Assembly (NCBI GenBank): GCA_902489945.1
Contig: CABUBZ010000062.1
Location: 1-10,312 of the forward strand
Direction: 5' to 3'
DNA: 10,312 bases
Source of the DNA: an uncultured Collinsella sp.
Lineage (GTDB): Bacteria > Actinomycetota > Coriobacteriia > Coriobacteriales > Coriobacteriaceae
Part shown: piece by piece, positions 5,812 to 10,312 of the stretch
How positions within the stretch are numbered: position 1 is the stretch's first letter
How the letters are laid out: each line of letters opens with the position of its first letter
Position numbers and translations under genes: made by a program
Notes under the pieces: model-generated
What the model was told of the DNA's origin: nothing
The model's input: the letters and a program-made list of their open reading frames with translations, nothing else
The model's database searches: none

Positions 5812-8613
5812 TTAAAGGGCATTCGCGCAGCGCTTGCAGATATGCGCGTGGCCGTTGTACTCGCCGACGGTGGTGCGGTAGTTCCAGCAACGGTCGCAGC
5901 ACTCGCCCTCGGCTGCCTCGATGGCAACGGAGAGTTCCTCGCCCTGGGTCAGCTCAACATCGGAAACGATGTAGAACTCGGCCAGGTCGACGGCCTTATC
6001 ACCGGTCAGCAGCGCGTACATCTCGGCGGGAACGACCGCCTTGACGCGGACCTGCTGGCTCTTGGTGAAGGTACCGGCGGAGCGGGCATCCTCAAGGGCC
6101 TTGGTCACGGCGCTACGGAGCTCGAGTGAAGCCTCGAGCACGCCCTCAAACTCATTGGCCTCGTCGAACGTGATGGGCGACTTGTACCAATCGAGCAGCG
6201 CGGCGTACTTCTGGTGATCGACGCAGCCGGCGGGCGCATAGGCCATGGCCTCGTCAACCGTGTAGGACAGGATCGGCTGAAGGTCGCGCATGAGCATCGA
6301 GAAGAGCTCGGCCAGCACGGTCTGGGCGCTGCGGCGCTCGAGCGAGCCGGGCTTCTCACAGTACAGACGGTCCTTCAGGGCGTCGAGATACACGTTGGAG
6401 AGCTCGGTAACCACGAAGTCGTAGAGCGCACGGTAAGCGCGCGGGAACTCGTAGCAAGAGTAAGCGTCGTCGACCTCGGCCTGGACCTGGGTCAGACGGG
6501 CAACCATGAGCTTGTCGAGCGGCAACAGGTCGGCAAAGGCGACGCCGTCGGTCTCGGGCTCAAACTGGCCCTCGAGCTCGGAGAGCAGGAAGCGCAGCGT
6601 GTTGCGGAAACGACGGTAGGCATCGGACGTACGAGCGAGGATCTCGTGGTCGATGGAAACGTCGGAGCTGGTATCGACAGATGCAACCCACAGACGGATG
6701 ATGTCGGCACCCATCTCGTCACAGACCTTGTTGGGGTCGATGACGTTACCGAGCGACTTGGACATCTTGCGGCCCTGGCCGTCGAGCGTGAAACCCTGCG
6801 AGACGACCGCCTTGTACGGAGCATGGCCGTTGGCACCCACCGAGGTGAGCAGCGAGCTCTGGAACCAACCGCGGTGCTGGTCGGAGCCCTCGAGGTACAC
6901 ATCCGCCGGATACTCCAGCTCGGGACGGTACTCGCAGACGGCCTTCCAGGAGACGCCGGAATCCCACCACACGTCGAGGATGTCCTTATCGGCCTTGAGG
7001 TGATGGCCGCCGCACTTGGGGCAGACGCAGGCCTCGCCCAGGTAACTCTCGGGAGCGTCGGTGAACCAGGCGTCGGAGCCCTTCTCGTGGAAGAGCTTGA
7101 TGACGGCGTCGAGCGTAGCGTCGTTCATGACCTTCTCGCCGCAGTCGGCGCAGGTGTAGCTGGGGATAGGCACACCCCAGTTGCGCTGACGGCTGATGCA
7201 CCAGTCGGGACGCTGCTCGACCATGGCGCCGATGCGGTTGGCGGCGTGAGCCGGATACCACTTGACGTTCTCGCGAACCTCCTTGCCAGCCTGCTCGCGC
7301 AAACCGGTCTTGTCCATCGAGACAAACCACTGGTCGGTAGCACGGAAGAGCACCGGGTGCTTGCAGCGCCAGCAGTGCGGATAGCTGTGCGTGATCTTCT
7401 TCTCGAGAACCAGGGTGCCGCGCTCGCGCAGGAACTCGATGATATGCGGGTTGGCCTCATCGGTATCCATACCACTGAAGGGGCCACCGGTGCCAAACTC
7501 CTCACCGGTGTAGAACTTGCCGTCGTCATCGACCGGCATGCAGATGTCGGTGATGCCCTCCTTGAGGCAGGCAAAGTAGTCGTCGACGCCGTGGCCGGGC
7601 GAGTTGTGGACGATACCGGTACCGTCGTCGACACCAACGTAATCAGCCAGCAGCGCCACGCCCTCGACACCGTCAAAGATCGGCTGCTTGTAGTGGATGT
7701 GATGGAAGGTCTCGGCGGGAACCACGTAGGGCTTACCGTCGACCATAACCGGGGTGTACTCCCAGCCAAACTCCTCACAGCACTTGGGAGCCAAGTCCTC
7801 GAGCATGACCTCGGCACGACCATCGTGCTCAACGGCGACATAGGCGGCGCCGGGCTTGAGGGAAACGGCCTGGTCGGAGGGGATGGTCCACGGCGTGGTC
7901 GTCCAGATGATAAAGTCGACCGGGCCTTCGAAGTTCTCGAGGCCGGCGGGCTTGGAGGTCATCTCAAAGCGCACGAAGATGGACGGGCTCGTCTCATCAG
8001 AGTACTCGATCTCGGCCTCGGCGAGTGCGGTGTGGCAGTGCTTGCACCAGTGAACCGGCTTGTGGCCGCGATAGATCATGTCCTTATCGAACATGGCCTT
8101 AAAGACCTCGATGTCGGCGGCGTCATGCTGGTGATAGAGCGTCAGATACGGGTTATCCCAGTCACCGAGCACGCCCAGGCGACGGAAGCCGGCCTTCTGC
8201 AGCTCGATGTTCTCGACAGCGAACTCGTTGCAAAGCTCACGAATCTTGGCAGTGGAAGTCTGGTTGAACTTCTCGGTGCCGAGCTTCTCCTCGACTTTAT
8301 GCTCGATCGGCTGGCCATGACAGTCCCAACCGGGGACATAGGGAACCTCATAGCCCTGCATCATCCAGTAGCGGTTGATCATGTCCTTGGAGATCTTGTT
8401 CATGGCGTGGCCGATGTGGATCGGGCCGTTGGCGTACGGAGGGCCGTCGTGCAGCACGAACTTCTTGTGACCCTCGTTCTTCTTCAGAACCTGCTCGTAG
8501 ACCTTGTTGTCCTGCCAATCCTTGAGTCGCTTGGGCTCGGACTTGGAAAGACCAGCACGCATGGGAAAACCGGTCTTGGGCAGATTCATCGTCTGCTTGT
8601 ACTCGTTTGCCAC
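5812..8613 (-). CDS. ileS: Isoleucyl-tRNA synthetase
   Basis: Class I aminoacyl-tRNA synthetase that charges tRNA-Ile with isoleucine in the cytosol. The 933-residue length is usual for a bacterial enzyme. Motifs in order: GPIHIGHA (63-70, HIGH signature), PGWDCHGQPIEHK (94-106), the zinc knuckle WCKHCHTALAEAEIEY (189-204), the CP1 editing domain with TTTPWT (238-243) and GTGIVHNSPGHGVDDY (331-346), and GRKMSKSLGN (614-623, KMSKS signature). The C-terminus carries CDRC and CKRC pairs, the zinc finger of the bacterial (mupirocin-sensitive type) IleRS. Start is GTG at 8613, with AAAGGGG (8618-8624) four bases upstream. The residue after the WDCHG block is Gln where many bacterial enzymes have Leu, a small variation. 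Expression is governed by the T-box leader upstream, and the gene ends at an intrinsic terminator, so it is probably monocistronic. Confidence 0.98.
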   Translation of the reverse strand: MANEYKQTMNLPKTGFPMRAGLSKSEPKRLKDWQDNKVYEQVLKKNEGHKKFVLHDGPPYANGPIHIGHAMNKISKDMINRYWMMQGYEVPYVPGWDCHGQPIEHKVEEKLGTEKFNQTSTAKIRELCNEFAVENIELQKAGFRRLGVLGDWDNPYLTLYHQHDAADIEVFKAMFDKDMIYRGHKPVHWCKHCHTALAEAEIEYSDETSPSIFVRFEMTSKPAGLENFEGPVDFIIWTTTPWTIPSDQAVSLKPGAAYVAVEHDGRAEVMLEDLAPKCCEEFGWEYTPVMVDGKPYVVPAETFHHIHYKQPIFDGVEGVALLADYVGVDDGTGIVHNSPGHGVDDYFACLKEGITDICMPVDDDGKFYTGEEFGTGGPFSGMDTDEANPHIIEFLRERGTLVLEKKITHSYPHCWRCKHPVLFRATDQWFVSMDKTGLREQAGKEVRENVKWYPAHAANRIGAMVEQRPDWCISRQRNWGVPIPSYTCADCGEKVMNDATLDAVIKLFHEKGSDAWFTDAPESYLGEACVCPKCGGHHLKADKDILDVWWDSGVSWKAVCEYRPELEYPADVYLEGSDQHRGWFQSSLLTSVGANGHAPYKAVVSQGFTLDGQGRKMSKSLGNVIDPNKVCDEMGADIIRLWVASVDTSSDVSIDHEILARTSDAYRRFRNTLRFLLSELEGQFEPETDGVAFADLLPLDKLMVARLTQVQAEVDDAYSCYEFPRAYRALYDFVVTELSNVYLDALKDRLYCEKPGSLERRSAQTVLAELFSMLMRDLQPILSYTVDEAMAYAPAGCVDHQKYAALLDWYKSPITFDEANEFEGVLEASLELRSAVTKALEDARSAGTFTKSQQVRVKAVVPAEMYALLTGDKAVDLAEFYIVSDVELTQGEELSVAIEAAEGECCDRCWNYRTTVGEYNGHAHICKRCANAL

Positions 8614-8656
8614 GGTACCCCTTTCTTGTCATGGGCGCGCACGCCCTCTGGGCACC

Positions 8657-8692
8657 AAAAAAGCGCCCGTCCCTACAAGCTGGGACGAAGCG
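8657..8692 (-). terminator. T-box attenuator terminator
   Basis: On the minus strand GCGCTTCGTCCC pairs with GGGACGGGCGC, an 11-bp stem with one bulged T and one G-U pair, an 8-base loop, and six T directly after it. Its 5' arm overlaps the 3' strand of the antiterminator, which makes the two structures mutually exclusive. Confidence 0.88.
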
Positions 8693-8699
8693 CCACAAA

Positions 8700-8716
8700 A
8701 CGGGCAGCCTGCCCGT
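8700..8716 (-). other. Extra hairpin inside the antiterminator loop of the T-box
   Basis: On the minus strand ACGGGCA pairs with TGCCCGT across a 3-base GGC loop, and is followed by TTTTG. It lies between the T-box sequence and the 3' strand of the antiterminator. It could cap the antiterminator helix and bring its strands together, or act as a weak additional terminator; sequence alone does not decide. Confidence 0.7.
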
Positions 8717-8969
8717 AAAAGCTCTTCGCTTAACCACCCAGCTTAGATGCCCTCGCCCGCATATTCGCGCGCTCGCATCCGTTACTCGGCTGGCCTGTAT
8801 CGACGACCATCTCGGCGATGTCTACTAAGACGAACCTGCACGGCACGACCGTTGGGACCGCAGCTCCGGGGTGATTTTCATCGGTCGCATGCACGGGTTC
8901 TCAGCGCTCCCCGCTCTCTGTAGCATGCGGACGGCCGACTACTCGTCCCCATCAACGCTTATGCGGTGT

Positions 8970-8998
8970 ATGCTAGCACGTTCCGCGCCGGCGAAAAA
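8970..8998 (-). promoter_or_regulatory. Candidate promoter of the ileS T-box transcript
   Basis: On the minus strand TAGCAT (8975-8970) is preceded by TGC, giving an extended -10 element, with TTTTTC 17 bases further upstream as a poor -35 box. The predicted start near 8963 falls just ahead of Stem I, which fits a T-box leader. The evidence is position plus a partial consensus match. Confidence 0.4.
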
Positions 8999-9089
8999 CC
9001 CTCAACACTGGTTTTATACGTTCGAAATTTCTCGCTATTACAGCTCTTCTCTAGGAGCAAAATACCTGAAAGCACTCTATCGAACGAAA

Positions 9090-9094
9090 GAAGG
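9090..9094 (+). promoter_or_regulatory. Ribosome binding site of the alcohol dehydrogenase gene
   Basis: GAAGG five bases before the ATG at 9100. The rest of the region between the T-box start and this site (about 8976-9089) should hold the divergent promoter for this gene, but I found no pair of boxes with good sequence and spacing. Confidence 0.6.
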
Positions 9095-9099
9095 TTGCT

Positions 9100-10188
9100 A
9101 TGCGCACGATTGGAATGAGCGACTACACCGTTGGCGAGGATTGCTTTACTGAGCTGCCAACCACACTGGCGGAGTACGGCGCGAAGAAGGTCGCGATCAT
9201 CGGTGGCAAGCGGGCACTGGCCGCAGCACTTCCCGGTATCGAAGCTGCGCTGGCGGGTACCGACGTCGAAATTCTGGAGACGCGCGTCTACGGCACCAAC
9301 AGTACGCGCGCAAATATCGCCAAGGTCGTAAACTCCCCTGCCTGCCAGGAAGCTGACGTGCTTATCGCATGCGGCGGCGGCAAGGCGCTCGACACCGTGA
9401 AGACCGCAGCCATCGAGCTCAAGAAGATCGTCTTCACCGTCCCGACGATCTGTTCTAACTGCTCCGCCGCGACCGCCATTGCCGTCGTGTACAACGACGA
9501 CGGCTCGCTCGAGGGCTATTCGTACCCCAACCGACCGGCGCACATCTTCATCAACCCCAAGATCATCGCCGAAGCTCCGGCGGAGTACTTCTGGGCCGGC
9601 GTGGGCGATGCCCTGTCTAAGCAGCCTGAGGTCGAATACGCCACGAGCGCCGGCAATTTGGAGCATACCGCCGGTCTTGGCCTGGCACTCGCCCACACCT
9701 GCTCCGAGCCGCTGTTTACTTATGGCGTCCAGGGTCTTGAGGACGTGCGCCGGAATCTGTCGAGCGAGGCCGTCAAGCAGATTGCGCTCGACATCGTGGT
9801 CAACACGGGCTATGTCTCGAACCTGACCAACCAAAACGATTACTACTACAACTCGAGCGTGGCGCACGCGTTCTACAATGCGACGTGCAGCATTCCGCGC
9901 GAGGGAACCTATCTGCACGGCGAGGTCGTGAGCTTGGGCGTGCTCGTCCTGTTTGCCTATACGGACGATACCAAGAACCTTGAGCGCTACGCCGCCTTTA
10001 ACAAGCAGATGGGCCTGCCCGTGACGCTTGAGCAGGTCGGGCTTTCCGAGGCCGATATCCCCGCCCTGTGCGAGTACGCGCATGCCACCAACGAGTGGAA
10101 GCAGGGCAACCCGGAGCCCTTCACCGACGAGAAGTTCGCCGCCGCCATCAAGGCCGCCAACGCCTACGGCCACACCCTCCTCGCCTAA
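9100..10188 (+). CDS. Iron-containing alcohol dehydrogenase family protein, HcxA/GldA-like
   Basis: NAD(P)-dependent group III (iron-type) dehydrogenase of 362 residues, related to glycerol dehydrogenase GldA and to E. coli hydroxycarboxylate dehydrogenase HcxA (YbdH, also 362 residues as I recall). The N-terminal nucleotide-binding domain has GGGKALDT (92-99). The metal ligands are visible as D170 in AGVGDALSK, H256 in SSVAHAFYN and H273 in TYLHGEVVSLG, matching the GldA triad. The segment PTICSNCSAAT (115-125) has Cys at 121, where GldA carries the substrate-contacting Asp; HcxA has Cys there too, as I remember it. This favours an oxo-acid or aldehyde reductase over a glycerol dehydrogenase, by inference only. 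The gene is divergent from ileS, stands alone with its own binding site, and is followed by two terminators. No pathway partner is in view, so the substrate stays open. Confidence 0.88.
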   Translation: MRTIGMSDYTVGEDCFTELPTTLAEYGAKKVAIIGGKRALAAALPGIEAALAGTDVEILETRVYGTNSTRANIAKVVNSPACQEADVLIACGGGKALDTVKTAAIELKKIVFTVPTICSNCSAATAIAVVYNDDGSLEGYSYPNRPAHIFINPKIIAEAPAEYFWAGVGDALSKQPEVEYATSAGNLEHTAGLGLALAHTCSEPLFTYGVQGLEDVRRNLSSEAVKQIALDIVVNTGYVSNLTNQNDYYYNSSVAHAFYNATCSIPREGTYLHGEVVSLGVLVLFAYTDDTKNLERYAAFNKQMGLPVTLEQVGLSEADIPALCEYAHATNEWKQGNPEPFTDEKFAAAIKAANAYGHTLLA

Positions 10189-10194
10189 CCGACC

Positions 10195-10237
10195 AAAACC
10201 ACCACAAAGGGGACAGGCACCTTTGTGGTGGTTTTTT
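10195..10237 (+). terminator. 41-base palindromic repeat, copy 2, acting as terminator of the alcohol dehydrogenase gene
   Basis: Arms AAAACCACCACAAAGG (10195-10210) and CCTTTGTGGTGGTTTT (10220-10235) form a perfect 16-bp stem with the loop GGACAGGCA. Six T (10232-10237) close the 3' side. It starts six bases after the stop codon. The first 41 bases are the exact reverse complement of 2550-2590, so relative to the gene it follows, each copy has the same orientation. Confidence 0.93.
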
Positions 10238-10256
10238 ATTGCTCCAGCATTCAGTT

Positions 10257-10304
10257 CGTACTCGAACCCGATTCTTTACGAGAAAGGGTTCGGGTACGTT
10301 TTTT
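10257..10304 (+). terminator. Second intrinsic terminator downstream of the alcohol dehydrogenase gene
   Basis: CGTACTCGAACCC (10257-10269) pairs with GGGTTCGGGTACG (10286-10298), 13 bp with one G-U pair. An inner TTCT/AGAA helix has a 5-base loop, and six T follow at 10299-10304. The minus-strand exit side lacks a T run, so it works on plus-strand transcripts. It lies 20 bases after the repeat hairpin, giving a tandem arrangement. Confidence 0.8.
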
Positions 10305-10312
10305 GTTTATCG

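Larger units (their letters stand above)
8657..8955 (-). ncRNA. T-box leader (riboswitch) of ileS with AUC specifier
   Basis: The untranslated leader senses uncharged tRNA-Ile and allows transcription of ileS when it binds. On the minus strand the leader opens with GGGGACGAGTAGT (from 8950). Stem I can be drawn from GGGG/CCCC, TCGG/CCGA and CGCATGC/GCATGCG, with the conserved AGAGAG (8919-8914) and GCTGAGAA (8905-8898) elements near its tip. The specifier loop contains GAAAATCACC, placing an ATC isoleucine codon at 8875-8873, which matches the downstream gene. The T-box sequence TGGGTGGTTAAGCG (8740-8727) includes the UGGU bulge that pairs with the tRNA acceptor end. The antiterminator can form from GCTGGG (8742-8737) with CCCAGC (8684-8679) and AAGCG (8731-8727) with CGCTT (8692-8688). 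The competing terminator uses the same 3' strand, so control is by transcription attenuation. Stems II and III between 8865 and 8745 were not resolved. Confidence 0.93.

Noticed and set aside
8614..8632. ATG at 8632 as the start of a leader peptide or of ileS
   Set aside because: It is out of frame with ileS and has no binding site at a proper distance. The GTG at 8613 has AAAGGGG in front and opens a normal IleRS N-terminus.
6214..8718. Open frame of 834 codons on the plus strand antisense to ileS
   Set aside because: The protein has no recognisable motif and covers a gene with every IleRS motif in place. Long antisense frames are expected in high-GC DNA with strong codon bias.
8959..10173. 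Open frame of 404 codons on the minus strand antisense to the alcohol dehydrogenase gene
   Set aside because: It is the complement of a well-supported gene and its protein is low-complexity and Gly, Val and Arg rich. It has no recognisable domain.
2550..10235. The two 41-base inverse copies as terminal inverted repeats of a 7.6-kb transposon
   Set aside because: The segment between them holds housekeeping genes and no transposase, and each copy is itself a full hairpin at a gene end. No target-site duplication was seen.

Overview
The window is high-GC DNA that looks like a Coriobacteriia (Collinsella-like) actinobacterial chromosome. This is inferred from the gene set, the base composition, an actinobacterial-style T-box leader and a hairpin repeat of a type I associate with that group; no database was searched. 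No phage, insertion sequence, CRISPR array, tRNA or rRNA was seen. Eight protein genes are supported. Seven lie on the minus strand and one on the plus strand.

Right to left on the minus strand: a T-box leader with an isoleucine (AUC) specifier and an attenuator terminator (8657-8955) controls ileS (5812-8613), which ends at a strong terminator (5709-5741). After a 222-bp gap, lspA (4990-5589, TTG start) overlaps rluD (3977-4990) by one base. Next comes a membrane family 2 glycosyltransferase (2599-3894), closed by a 41-base hairpin repeat. A very small prepilin peptidase (2095-2517), an HD-domain dGTPase (816-2063) and the 5' half of rarA (1-755, cut by the window edge) follow. On the plus strand, a 362-residue iron-type alcohol dehydrogenase resembling HcxA (9100-10188) is divergent from the T-box leader. 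It is followed by an exact second copy of the 41-base hairpin and then a second terminator.

Most of this is housekeeping: isoleucine charging controlled by uncharged tRNA-Ile, lipoprotein signal peptide removal, 23S pseudouridylation, dNTP pool control and replication fork maintenance. The most interesting items are non-coding. They are the T-box with an extra hairpin in its antiterminator loop, and the two identical 41-base palindromes serving as terminators of unrelated genes. I did not find an undescribed multi-gene system here. The glycosyltransferase and the dehydrogenase have unknown substrates and are the least settled genes.
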